NCBI GenBank assembly: GCA_946059305.1
Contig: CAMGMU010000013.1
Span: forward strand, 1 to 37,883
Source: an uncultured Bacteroidales bacterium
GTDB lineage: Bacteria > Bacteroidota > Bacteroidia > Bacteroidales > Paludibacteraceae
Direction: 5' to 3'
DNA length: 37,883 nt
Under the pieces are notes generated by a model. It was not told where the DNA came from. It saw nothing but the letters and a program-made list of their open reading frames with translations, and did no database searches. This document shows positions 24,777-32,182 of the stretch, in pieces. The position numbers were made by a program, and so were the translations under genes. The stretch's first letter is position 1, and every line of letters begins with the position of its first letter.

Positions 24777-25020
24777 CAATAGTTCGTTAAAAATTATACA
24801 TAAAAATACTCGCTAAGCGGTCTTTTTTAGTCCATATAGCAAGAGTGTTGTAAATCGTGTTCTTTTTGTTCTTGATTTTGGTTCGGATTCGAATCTTTTG
24901 CAAAATAGTCACTTAAAGAACACTTTTTAAGTTGGTAGGTGAACTATTATGAACTATTGAAATTTGTAATATAATGCGGCATAATTATAAAAATATGTAA
25001 AAAATATTAACGAACTATTG
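24777..25020 (+). repeat. Left inverted arm, MITE-like
   Basis: This arm itself is bounded by a perfect 15-bp inverted pair: CCAATAGTTCGTTAA (24776-24790) and its complement TTAACGAACTATTGG (25007-25021). It is non-coding and AT-rich, and contains direct copies of GAACTATT (24941 and 24951) with further GAACTATT/GAACTGTT copies at 25012 and 25028. It is placed to act as the upstream region of the peptidase gene. Confidence 0.75.
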
Positions 25021-25047
25021 GTTAATCGAACTGTTGTATAAATAAAT

Positions 25048-26598
25048 ATGAAGCAAATGAAAACAAACCCTCATTCTTTCCTAAGACTATGTTTAGTCTC
25101 TATGTTTTTGGTTACGAGTTCTTTCTTGTTTTTCTCCTACGCTGTGCCGTATGTTGAAGAAATAGAAGACGATGATGATGTGGATACGCTTACCATTCGT
25201 TATGCACATCAAATGGACTCTATTTATAGTACAATGAAGATCAACTACCATTTTGAGTATAAAGATTACAAACCTGCTCGTATGTATGATCCTGATTATA
25301 GCCATAGAAAGGTTTATACAACCGCAGAAAACGCAGAACGAATAAATATTTTAATCATTGTAAAAGACTATATATATGATAAATTAAACGCTTCTTGCAA
25401 ACAATATTCTGATGATATTTATCAATATGCGGGATATACTTCAACCATTGAAACTGTTCATTTAGACACATATAGTCAAGTGAAGGATTTAATTCTTTCA
25501 TATAACTCTATCGATTTTAAAGGCGTTGTTCTTGTTGGAGATATTGCTAGTGTGGAGTACGAAGAAAAGTATGAAGGAAAATATGCATATTGGCCTTGTG
25601 ATTTGTACTATATGGATTTAGACGGGCGTTGGTATGACAACGATAGCAATGCCATATTTGATGCGCATAAAGGAAATGTTAAACCAGAAATTTTTGTTTC
25701 AAGAATCATGGCACACACTTTCGGGCTTTATGGTTCTGAAGTTGATTTTATAAAGAAATACTTCGAAAAAGATCATATTTTTTGGACTGGAGGAGCTCCG
25801 ACCTTCTCAAGTGCTCTGGCTTATACCTCAAAAGATTGGGCTGGAAGAGCTGATTTTGGCAATAAAGGTATCGGCTATCTGTATGGAACTACTAGTTATT
25901 CTAAGTTAGAAGAACCAAACTATTATGCATTCGGAAAAGCAGATTATATACATCAGAATCAGTACAATTATTCGTTGATTCAGTTATCTGCTCATTCTAA
26001 TCCTTCAAGTCATAGATTAACTAATAACTTTGGCAGTTCCGATACTCTTTTGAGAACTAATGAAATAATGCGAGAGCAGACGCACGCGCTGAGCTATAAC
26101 TTGTACTGTTGTTCAGCACTAAATTGGACTACGGACTCATTTAATGGTTATATAGGTGGTAGTTACCTCTTCAATAACGATATCACTTTGACAATTGTGG
26201 GTAGTACAAAAACCGGTTCGATGCTTAAGTTCAAACATTATTACAAAGAACTATCAAATGGAGAATCCATAGGTGACGCCTTCGCGGCTTGGTTTCGTAA
26301 AGCAGCTGGAGTAACCCATGAAAAGGAAGATATTCATTGGTTCTATGGTATGTCAATTCATGGAGATCCGTGTATTCGCTTAATACAAAATAAAAGTTCT
26401 AAAGTTAGTCCTAACCTATACAATCAAGATGAAGTCATCAATGAAGACGCGTATTCCCTCTATAAAGTATACGACATGAATGGTCAACTTCTTGTTTCAG
26501 GGAAAGACCAAGAAATAGTTAATAATCTTCCCCACGGGCTATTTATTGTTAATCAAATAACCGAAAATAAAACCATTTCGTATAAAGTATATCGTTAA
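25048..26598 (+). CDS. Gingipain-like C25 cysteine peptidase with T9SS sorting domain
   Basis: The protein has 516 residues. An N-terminal hydrophobic signal sequence (about 11-31) is followed by an acidic run (EEIEDDDDVD, 37-46). The central part has the caspase-like C25 signature: FKGVVLVGDI (157-166), YWPCDLYYMDLDGRW (181-195), KPEIFVSRI (212-220). The expected catalytic pair is visible as His316 (QLSAHSNPSSH) and Cys354 or Cys355 (LYCCSALNW). Near the end comes HGDPCIRL (438-445). The last ~50 residues (YKVYDMNGQLLVSG... LPHGLFIVN... ISYKVYR) look like a type A T9SS C-terminal sorting domain, so export through the outer membrane is expected. Gingipains degrade host or foreign proteins; the substrate here is unknown. 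Its composition is AT-rich and unlike its neighbours. Confidence 0.82.
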   Translation: MKQMKTNPHSFLRLCLVSMFLVTSSFLFFSYAVPYVEEIEDDDDVDTLTIRYAHQMDSIYSTMKINYHFEYKDYKPARMYDPDYSHRKVYTTAENAERINILIIVKDYIYDKLNASCKQYSDDIYQYAGYTSTIETVHLDTYSQVKDLILSYNSIDFKGVVLVGDIASVEYEEKYEGKYAYWPCDLYYMDLDGRWYDNDSNAIFDAHKGNVKPEIFVSRIMAHTFGLYGSEVDFIKKYFEKDHIFWTGGAPTFSSALAYTSKDWAGRADFGNKGIGYLYGTTSYSKLEEPNYYAFGKADYIHQNQYNYSLIQLSAHSNPSSHRLTNNFGSSDTLLRTNEIMREQTHALSYNLYCCSALNWTTDSFNGYIGGSYLFNNDITLTIVGSTKTGSMLKFKHYYKELSNGESIGDAFAAWFRKAAGVTHEKEDIHWFYGMSIHGDPCIRLIQNKSSKVSPNLYNQDEVINEDAYSLYKVYDMNGQLLVSGKDQEIVNNLPHGLFIVNQITENKTISYKVYR

Positions 26599-26609
26599 TA
26601 GGAAAGTAT

Positions 26610-27005
26610 ATGAAAAAAGCTATTTCTATAGCAATGCTATTCATGTTAGCATTTGCATTCGCTTCTTGTGAAGCAAATTTTAAACCGAATGAGTATGTTT
26701 TCTCCGAGGTTCACGAACTGGAAGGAGTAATGGTATATGCAGTCGACAAAGCGTTTTACGGGAAAGTAGTCACACCAGGTCTAAGCATAGGATTCCGTAC
26801 ATTTAGTGATACAACTTATTTTGTACACAACTGCAACGATAAAGATTTTCCTTGTACTATATGTGATGAACGTATTAATTACCTTGATACAATACATGTA
26901 TTAGCCAAAACAGCCGAGGCAAAGGATTACAATAGATCTACTTATTATTGTATAGATATAGTCAAGGTGTTAGGGATTAAACATTCAACAGAAGAAGAAT
27001 GGTAA
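26610..27005 (+). CDS. Small lipoprotein of unknown function, cassette cargo
   Basis: The 131-residue protein starts eleven bases after the peptidase stop and is AT-rich like it. A lipoprotein signal peptide is clear: MKKAISIAMLFMLAFAFASC, lipid-attached Cys20. The mature part has paired cysteines near NCNDKDFPCTIC (about 85-96) and Cys112 or so, suggesting disulphides or metal binding. I recognise no family. Being the only partner of a secreted peptidase, it could be an inhibitor or self-protection protein, a chaperone, or a surface anchor; all three are guesses from position. Confidence 0.7.
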   Translation: MKKAISIAMLFMLAFAFASCEANFKPNEYVFSEVHELEGVMVYAVDKAFYGKVVTPGLSIGFRTFSDTTYFVHNCNDKDFPCTICDERINYLDTIHVLAKTAEAKDYNRSTYYCIDIVKVLGIKHSTEEEW

Positions 27006-27137
27006 AAATCGTTCTTTACACAAAAATCGACATATCGCTACACAAAAGGCACAATAGCTCGTTAGAGCGCCCTTAATGTAATGACTAAAGTTCAAGTTGA
27101 CAATGGTTTAATGCGCAGAAGATTACTTAAAAAATAA

Positions 27138-27200
27138 TAGGGCTTGCCCGTTGCTTTATAGAGCTTGCTCGTTGGAGAATAGACTTTAGCCCGTTGTTCA
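27138..27200. repeat. Three-unit degenerate 21-bp tandem array within the cassette
   Basis: Units begin at 27138, 27159 and 27180, each exactly 21 bp. They share TAG, then a GCTTGCCCGTTG-like core (GGGCTTGCCCGTTG, GAGCTTGCTCGTTG, ACTTTAGCCCGTTG) and a variable tail. A related AGCTCGTTAGAGC lies upstream near 27057. The surrounding 27006-27223 has no gene. Confidence 0.7.
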
Positions 27201-27223
27201 ATTATTTGCATATCCCCCAAAAT

Positions 27224-27464
27224 CAATATTTCGATATTTTTTAACATATTTTTATAATTGTGCCGCATTATATTACAAATTTCAATAGTTCATAATAGTT
27301 CACCTACCAACTTAAAAAGTGTTCTTTAAGTGACTATTTTGCAAAAGATTCGAATCCGAACCAAAATCAAGAACAAAAAGAACACGATTTACAACACTCT
27401 TGCTATATGGACTAAAAAAGACCGCTTAGCGAGTATTTTTAAGTATAATATTAACATAATATTG
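27224..27464 (-). repeat. Right inverted arm, MITE-like
   Basis: This is the reverse complement of the left arm; the central 197 bp (27244-27440) differ by one base, while the outer and inner ends are more diverged though still related (CAATATTATGTTAA outside, CAATATTTCGATA inside, both read inward to the arm). High identity in the core with drifted ends suggests recent copying, gene conversion or inversion between arms. It ends 14 bases before the kdgK start. Confidence 0.75.
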
Positions 27465-27478
27465 TAAATTCTACTTCA

Positions 27479-28504
27479 ATGTCAAAAATCATTACCCTTG
27501 GCGAGATTATGCTCCGCCTCAGCCCCGAAGGCAACGACCGTTTTATTCAGACCGACCACTTCCGCATCATCCCTGGTGGTGGCGAAGCTAACGTAGCTGT
27601 ATCTTGCGCTAATTATGGCCACGATGCTTATCTCGTAACCAAGCTCCCGAAGCATGAGATTGGACAGATTGCAGTCAACTCGCTTCGCCGCTATGGCGTT
27701 AACACGCAGTTTATCGCTCGCGGTGGTGACCGTATAGGTTTGTATTACTGCGAGACTGGCGCTTCGATGCGTCCGTCTAAGGTTATTTACGACCGTGCAC
27801 ACTCGGCTATCGCTGAGGCTGACCCTGCTGATTTCGATTTCGACGCCATCATGGAGGGCGCACAGTGGTTCCACTGGTCGGGCATCACGCCGGCTATCTC
27901 TGACAAGGCTGCTGAGCTCACTCGTTTGGCTTGCGAAGCTGCTAAGCGTCATGGCGTTACCGTATCGGTTGACCTCAATTTCCGCAAAAAACTTTGGACG
28001 TCAGAGAAGGCTATCTCTGTGATGCGTCCGCTTATGCAATATGTAGATGTATGTATTGGCAATGAGGAAGATGCAGAGCTTTGCCTCGGCTTCAAGCCCG
28101 ATGCTGACGTAGAAGGTGGCGAAACCAACGCAGCCGGCTACGAAGGTATTTTCCGTCAGATGAAGGAGGAGTTCGGCTTTAAGTATGTGGTATCTACCCT
28201 CCGTGAGTCGTTCTCCGCTACCCACAATGGTTGGAAAGCACTCATCTTCGATGGCAAGGAGTTTTATCAGTCTAAGCGCTATGAGATTAACCCCATTATC
28301 GACCGTGTAGGTGGTGGTGACTCGTTCTCAGGTGGCCTCATCCACGGTATGCTCAAGTATCCTGACAACCAAGGGGCTGCACTGGAGTTTGCCGTAGCTG
28401 CTTCGGCACTCAAGCATACCATCAATGGTGATTACAACCTCGTTTCTGAAGAAGAAGTGCTCGCACTCGCCGGCGGTAACGCCAACGGCCGCGTACAACG
28501 TTAA
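27479..28504 (+). CDS. kdgK: 2-keto-3-deoxygluconate kinase (PfkB family)
   Basis: KdgK phosphorylates 2-keto-3-deoxygluconate to KDPG, using ATP, in uronate breakdown. The 341-residue protein has the PfkB N-terminal GGGEANVAVSC (about 33-43), the substrate loop with RIGLYYCE, the mid motif VSVDLNFRKKLW (about 161-172) and the C-terminal signature DRVGGGDSFSGGLIHG (about 275-290) with the catalytic Asp. The start ATG 27479 is followed 28 codons later by the DHFRI segment normal for the family. The right arm of the cassette is its immediate upstream sequence, so any transcription initiated there, or readthrough from the cassette, would control it. Confidence 0.93.
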   Translation: MSKIITLGEIMLRLSPEGNDRFIQTDHFRIIPGGGEANVAVSCANYGHDAYLVTKLPKHEIGQIAVNSLRRYGVNTQFIARGGDRIGLYYCETGASMRPSKVIYDRAHSAIAEADPADFDFDAIMEGAQWFHWSGITPAISDKAAELTRLACEAAKRHGVTVSVDLNFRKKLWTSEKAISVMRPLMQYVDVCIGNEEDAELCLGFKPDADVEGGETNAAGYEGIFRQMKEEFGFKYVVSTLRESFSATHNGWKALIFDGKEFYQSKRYEINPIIDRVGGGDSFSGGLIHGMLKYPDNQGAALEFAVAASALKHTINGDYNLVSEEEVLALAGGNANGRVQR

Positions 28505-28564
28505 TCATAGCTGACCGCGTCTGCTTTCGGCATGCGCGGCCGCGCTAAATACATTAATTTTTCT

Positions 28565-29233
28565 ATGGCAAAATTTGATAAGTTTGAGGTGATGGCCAAG
28601 ATTGCGGCCGCACCGATGGTACCCGTTTTCTATCATAAAGACGCAGAAATCTGCAAGAAAGTCATCAAAGCCTGCTATGAGGGTGGTGTACGCGCGTTTG
28701 AGTTCACCAACCGTGGTGATTTCGCTCATGAAGTGTTTGGCGAGCTCTCCAAGTGGGCAAGCAAAGAGTGCCCCGAACTTGCGCTCGGTATTGGCTCGGT
28801 AGTGGATGCCCCTACGGCAGCACTCTACCTCCAGCTCGGTGCGAATTTCGTAGTTGGCCCGCTCTTCAACCCCGATATCGCAGTCGTTTGTAATCGTCGC
28901 TGCGTGACCTACTGCCCGGGTTGCCTCACTCCTTCGGAGATTGGCAAGGCTCAGGAGGTAGGCTGCGACTTCACCAAGGTCTTCCCTGGTGATGTGGTAG
29001 GTGCTAACCTGATTAAGGGCGTTTTGGCTCCAATGCCGTGGTCGAAGATCATGGTTACGGGTGGTGTTGCACCAGAGAAAGACAACCTTGAAAAATGGTT
29101 CAAGGCTGGCGTCTTCTGCGTAGGTATGGGATCCAAACTCTTCCCCAAGGAGGTGATTGCTGCTGAAGATTGGCAGGCTATTACCGCCAAATGCCAAGAA
29201 TGCTTCTGCGCTATCAATGGCTTCAAGGCGTAA
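28565..29233 (+). CDS. eda: KDPG (2-dehydro-3-deoxy-phosphogluconate) aldolase
   Basis: Eda splits KDPG to pyruvate and glyceraldehyde-3-phosphate. With start ATG 28565 ([10 protein letters not shown]) it has 222 residues. A start 11 codons upstream is open but lacks family similarity. Expected active-site residues: Glu46 (FEFTNRG), the PGCLTPSE loop (118-125) and the Schiff-base Lys138 (DFTKVFPGD), near the positions in E. coli Eda (45 and 133). The C-terminal phosphate loop GGV (about 165-167) and GMGSKL are present. It lies 60 bases after kdgK and 44 before the transporter gene. Confidence 0.93.
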   Translation: MAKFDKFEVMAKIAAAPMVPVFYHKDAEICKKVIKACYEGGVRAFEFTNRGDFAHEVFGELSKWASKECPELALGIGSVVDAPTAALYLQLGANFVVGPLFNPDIAVVCNRRCVTYCPGCLTPSEIGKAQEVGCDFTKVFPGDVVGANLIKGVLAPMPWSKIMVTGGVAPEKDNLEKWFKAGVFCVGMGSKLFPKEVIAAEDWQAITAKCQECFCAINGFKA

Positions 29234-29277
29234 ATCGTGAGGCTATAATATTAATTAAATATGTTTATCTAACATCC

Positions 29278-30720
29278 ATGTCAACTCAACAAAAACTTTT
29301 GTCAAACTGGCGTTGGTGGCTTTGCAGCTTGCTGTTTGTGGCTACTACTGTTAACTATCTTGACCGCCAGGTACTCTCTCTCACGTTTGAGGAGTTTATC
29401 AAACCCGAATTTCATTGGACCGATAATGATTATGGTACAATCACCTCGTTCTTCTCCATTTTCTACGCTATTGCCTGCCTTTTTGCAGGTAAGTTTGTAG
29501 ATTGGATGGGCACAAAGCGAGGCTATCTGATTGCCATCTTCGTATGGTCGGCAGGTGCTTGTCTCCATGCGCTTTGCGGCTGGGCAACCATGCATATCGA
29601 AGGCTTCGAGAGTCTGGCTGCGATGCGTGCCGTAGAAATGGGCAGTAATGCTGCTCTCGGTATAGCTACCACCTCGGTGTATCTTTTCCTCCTTTGCCGC
29701 GGCATCCTTGCCCTTGGTGAGGCGGGTAACTTCCCCGCTGCCATTAAGGTTACGGCTGAGTATTTCCCTAAGAAAGACCGTGCATTCGCTACCTCGTTGT
29801 TCAACGCAGGTGCTTCTGTAGGTGCGCTTGCTGCACCCCTCTGCATCCCCGTGTTGGCTAAGCAACTCGGTTGGGAATGGGCGTTTGTTATCATCGGTGG
29901 ACTCGGTTTCCTCTGGATGTTCTTCTGGCAGTTTATGTATGATAAGCCTGAGGTAAGCAAACACGTGAATGAGGCTGAACTTCGCTATATTCGTCAGGAT
30001 GAGTCAGAGGAAGAGCAGGTGGCTTCCGTTAAGGAGGAGCTTTCTATTCCGATGTTCAAGTGCTTCGGCTATCGCCAGACGTGGGCGTTCATCGTAGGTA
30101 AGTTCTTTACCGATGGCGTGTGGTGGTTCTTCCTCTTCTGGGCTCCTTCGTATTTCCAGAATCAGTTCGGCTACAAGGCATCTTCGGGCATGGGCCAAGC
30201 GCTCATCTTTACATTGTATGCTATCGTTACGATTCTCTCTATCTTTGGTGGTTATCTGCCTAAGTTGTTTGTAGAGAAGAAGCACATGGAGCCGTATAGC
30301 GGCCGTATGCTTGCTATGTTGATTTTCACCATCTTCCCGCTCTTTGCGCTTGCCGCACAGCCGCTTGGCGCATATAGCGCATGGTGGCCCGCTATCTTCA
30401 TTGGTTTGGCTGGAGCTGGCCATCAGGCTTGGTCGGCTAACCTCTTCTCTACCGTTGGTGATATGTTCCCCAAATCTACAATCGCTACCATTACGGGTAT
30501 CGGCGCAATGGCTGGTGGTATTGGCTCGATGATTATCCAGAAGTCGGCTGGTGCACTCTTTACCTATGCTGAGAATGCAGGCGAAGCATTCGGTTTCCTT
30601 GGTTTCACGGGCAAGCCCGCTGGCTACTTCATCATGTTCTGCTTCTGCGGCGTTGCTTATATCACCGCTTGGGTGCTTATGAAGGCCCTCGTTCCTCGCT
30701 ACAAGAAAGTAGAGGTATAA
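29278..30720 (+). CDS. exuT: Hexuronate MFS transporter (ACS family, ExuT-like)
   Basis: This inner membrane symporter probably imports glucuronate or galacturonate. I take ATG 29278 (MSTQQKLLSNWRWW) as the start; an upstream start would overlap eda. The 480 residues have about 12 membrane segments. NYLDRQVLSLT (about 23-33) is the characteristic TM1 end of the anion:cation symporter family, and LALGEAGNFPAAIKVTAEYFPKKDRAFATS (about 143-172) is the family signature, with GEAGNFPA conserved in ExuT and related carriers. A strong intrinsic terminator follows 46 bases after the stop, closing the operon. The exuT symbol is assigned by family and context. Confidence 0.88.
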   Translation: MSTQQKLLSNWRWWLCSLLFVATTVNYLDRQVLSLTFEEFIKPEFHWTDNDYGTITSFFSIFYAIACLFAGKFVDWMGTKRGYLIAIFVWSAGACLHALCGWATMHIEGFESLAAMRAVEMGSNAALGIATTSVYLFLLCRGILALGEAGNFPAAIKVTAEYFPKKDRAFATSLFNAGASVGALAAPLCIPVLAKQLGWEWAFVIIGGLGFLWMFFWQFMYDKPEVSKHVNEAELRYIRQDESEEEQVASVKEELSIPMFKCFGYRQTWAFIVGKFFTDGVWWFFLFWAPSYFQNQFGYKASSGMGQALIFTLYAIVTILSIFGGYLPKLFVEKKHMEPYSGRMLAMLIFTIFPLFALAAQPLGAYSAWWPAIFIGLAGAGHQAWSANLFSTVGDMFPKSTIATITGIGAMAGGIGSMIIQKSAGALFTYAENAGEAFGFLGFTGKPAGYFIMFCFCGVAYITAWVLMKALVPRYKKVEV

Positions 30721-30765
30721 ACCAATAGGATGAGCTTTTTGCCTCGCCTAAAAAAATCAATAAAG

Positions 30766-30798
30766 ACACGGCTTCTTGTGGAGGCCGTGTTTTTTTTG
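30766..30798 (+). terminator. Intrinsic terminator of the uronate operon
   Basis: ACACGGC (30766-30772) pairs with GCCGTGT (30784-30790) around an 11-base loop, followed by eight T (30791-30798). Confidence 0.88.
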
Positions 30799-30834
30799 AT
30801 GCCAAATACCAGAGGAAGAATGAATAACGTCTTC

Positions 30835-30935
30835 AAAAGGGAAATGGGTAAGCCTAACGCTTATCCTCAAAAGGAAAAGGGTAATTCTAAGGCCGTTTCT
30901 CAGGAGGGGAATGGGTAAGTCCAATGCTTTTCCTC
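30835..30935. repeat. Three-unit degenerate 33-34-bp tandem array
   Basis: Units at 30835-30868 (34 bp), 30869-30901 (33 bp) and 30902-30935 (34 bp) share AAGGGRAATGGGTAAG at the start and GCTTWTCCTC at the end, the middle one being more diverged (AAAAGGGTAATTC...GTTTCTC). A fourth partial start AAGAGGG follows. It lies in the 3' gap of the minus-strand DMT gene and after the exuT terminator. No gene is plausible here. Confidence 0.7.
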
Positions 30936-30943
30936 AAGAGGGT

Positions 30944-31312
30944 TTAGTTGAAGCCGAAGACGAACCAAACGGCAGCTATGAGACAAACGGCAGCTGCGAT
31001 ATGATTCCATCGGAGTTGCATGTGAAAGGCCATCATGCTGAAGAGGATGAATACGCAGAGCGTAATGACTTCCTGAATCACTTTGAGTTGCATGAGCGAG
31101 AAGGGCCCGCCGTTTTCTGCAAAACCTATCCGGTTGGCAGGCACCTGCAGGCAGTATTCGAAAAACGCAATCGCCCAACTGAACGCAATCACAGCAATCA
31201 TCGGCCATTGATGAAACCACTTAAACTCGGCCAACTTCAGATGGCCATACCAGGCAAATGTCATGAAGACATTGCTGCATATCAAAAGAAATATTGTATA
31301 TAAACCGCGCAT
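30944..31312 (-). CDS. DMT (DUF486) family small membrane protein
   Basis: The 122-residue integral membrane protein has four hydrophobic segments (about 5-22, 34-52, 77-95, 102-120). The motifs NVFMTFAWYGHLK (14-26), SWAIAFFEYCLQVPANRIG (about 44-62) and LKVIQEVITL (about 75-84) are those of the DUF486/PF04342 family, grouped with drug/metabolite transporters. Function is not established. Its own promoter lies just upstream (minus strand), divergent from the tRNA promoter. A 33-34-bp repeat array lies after its stop. Confidence 0.9.
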   Translation of the reverse strand: MRGLYTIFLLICSNVFMTFAWYGHLKLAEFKWFHQWPMIAVIAFSWAIAFFEYCLQVPANRIGFAENGGPFSLMQLKVIQEVITLCVFILFSMMAFHMQLRWNHIAAAVCLIAAVWFVFGFN

Positions 31313-31331
31313 ATTTGTAGGTTTGAGGTTG

Positions 31332-31339
31332 CAAAATTA
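31332..31339 (-). promoter_or_regulatory. -7 promoter box for the DMT gene
   Basis: On the minus strand TAATTTTG followed by CAACC; the gene starts about 20 bases downstream, so the leader is only a dozen bases. No clear -33 element 19-20 bp upstream. Confidence 0.55.
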
Positions 31340-31409
31340 CGCTTTTTTTGCGAAATAACGAAGAAAAATGCGTAAAAAACGTCCTTTTCTTCATTTTTCT
31401 GCTCAAAAA

Positions 31410-31441
31410 TTTGGTCAATTCAAAAAAAAGCAGTAATTTTG
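31410..31441 (+). promoter_or_regulatory. Promoter of the tRNA cluster
   Basis: A -33 TTTG (31410-31413) and -7 TAATTTTG (31434-31441) with exactly 20 bp between; CACCCC follows. The first tRNA begins 91 bases downstream. No gene lies in 31442-31531. Confidence 0.75.
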
Positions 31442-31531
31442 CACCCCGGAATGAGAAAAGCACTATTTGCTCGTGCAATAAGCGGTAGTTTATTTGCGAG
31501 AAAAGTGGCTCTCTTCTCTGTTAAAATTATT

Positions 31532-31604
<73 letters not shown>

Positions 31605-31626
31605 CAACGTTCGTTAAGAACCCTCT

Positions 31627-31710
31627 GCGCAGGTGGTGAAATTGGTATACACGCTACTTTGAGGGGGTAGTGGCCGAAAGGTCGTGTGAGTTCGAGTCTC
31701 ATCCTGCGCA
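31627..31710 (+). tRNA. tRNA-Leu (anticodon GAG), copy 1
   Basis: An 84-base class II tRNA: acceptor GCGCAGG/CCTGCGC with discriminator A, anticodon loop TTGAGGG on a CTACT/GGTAG stem, long variable arm (TGGCCGAAAGGTCG), T-arm GTGAGTTCGAGTCTCAT. Reads CUC codons. Confidence 0.93.
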
Positions 31711-31720
31711 CAACCATTTT

Positions 31721-31793
<73 letters not shown>

Positions 31794-31808
31794 CTCGAAA
31801 GAGCCTGG

Positions 31809-31836
31809 TGCAGAACGGCCGTTCTGCATTTTTTTT
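31809..31836 (+). terminator. Intrinsic terminator inside the tRNA cluster
   Basis: A perfect 20-bp palindrome TGCAGAACGG/CCGTTCTGCA (31809-31828) followed by eight T (31829-31836). It follows tRNA-Gly copy 2 by 15 bases, so the two tRNA-Leu genes beyond it need readthrough, or a promoter I do not see. Confidence 0.85.
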
Positions 31837-31853
31837 CTCAGAGCTCCATCGAT

Positions 31854-31935
31854 GCCCGAATGGCGGAATTGGTAGACGCGCTCGTTTCAGGTGCGAGTGT
31901 TTAACCACGTGCAGGTTCGAGTCCTGTTTCGGGCA
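31854..31935 (+). tRNA. tRNA-Leu (anticodon CAG)
   Basis: An 82-base class II tRNA: acceptor GCCCGAA/TTCGGGC with discriminator A, anticodon loop TTCAGGT on a CTCGT/GCGAG stem, variable arm (TGTTTAACCACG), T-arm GCAGGTTCGAGTCCTGT. Reads CUG codons. Confidence 0.93.
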
Positions 31936-32013
31936 CTTTACATAGCTTGATGCGGTATTGCAAGGATAGGGGAGGTTTCTCTCTTGCTTGTTCCGATGCT
32001 GCATAAAGCCCTT

Positions 32014-32100
32014 GCGCAGGTGGTGAAATTGGTATACACGCTACTTTGAGGGGGTAGTGGCCGAAAGGTCGTGTGAGTTCGAGTCTCATCCTGCGCACCA
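32014..32100 (+). tRNA. tRNA-Leu (anticodon GAG), copy 2, CCA encoded
   Basis: Identical to copy 1 over 84 bases (32014-32097). Here the discriminator A is followed directly by CCA in the DNA, unlike the other tRNAs of the cluster, which may be chance. Confidence 0.93.
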
Positions 32101-32122
32101 CTTCATCTACTAACACGCATAC

Positions 32123-32145
32123 AGCAGCCGAGGGCTGCTTTTTTT
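32123..32145 (+). terminator. Intrinsic terminator of the tRNA cluster
   Basis: AGCAGCC (32123-32129) pairs with GGCTGCT (32133-32139) around GAG, followed by T through 32145. Confidence 0.88.
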
Positions 32146-32182
32146 GTGCCCGTACGAAAAAATAGTGCTTATATGCATGTTT

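Larger units (their letters stand above)
24777..27464. mobile_element. Composite MITE-bounded cassette carrying a C25 peptidase and lipoprotein
   Basis: Two inverted copies of a ~240-bp sequence (24777-25020 and 27224-27464) enclose two genes. Bases 24802-24998 and 27244-27440 are reverse complements with a single mismatch (24982 versus 27260). Both outer ends begin CAATA, read inward, directly next to identical heptamers TAAATTC (24770-24776 and 27465-27471), a likely target-site duplication. The interior is much more AT-rich than uxaC and kdgK. No transposase or recombinase gene is inside, so movement would need help in trans. The element splits a uronate operon. Alternatives are an invertible segment, or flanking MITEs that inserted separately; the latter is less likely since neither arm alone has matching flanks. 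Confidence 0.75.

Noticed and set aside
24777..27464. A complete insertion sequence or transposon with its own transposase
   Set aside because: The only two genes between the arms are the C25 peptidase and the lipoprotein; no DDE, HUH or recombinase-like frame is seen on either strand.
28532..28564. Upstream start for eda
   Set aside because: The extra 11 codons have no similarity to the family; ATG 28565 gives the conserved N terminus and Glu46/Lys138 spacing.
30730..30918. A 62-codon plus-strand open frame after exuT
   Set aside because: It crosses the exuT terminator hairpin and the 33-34-bp repeats.
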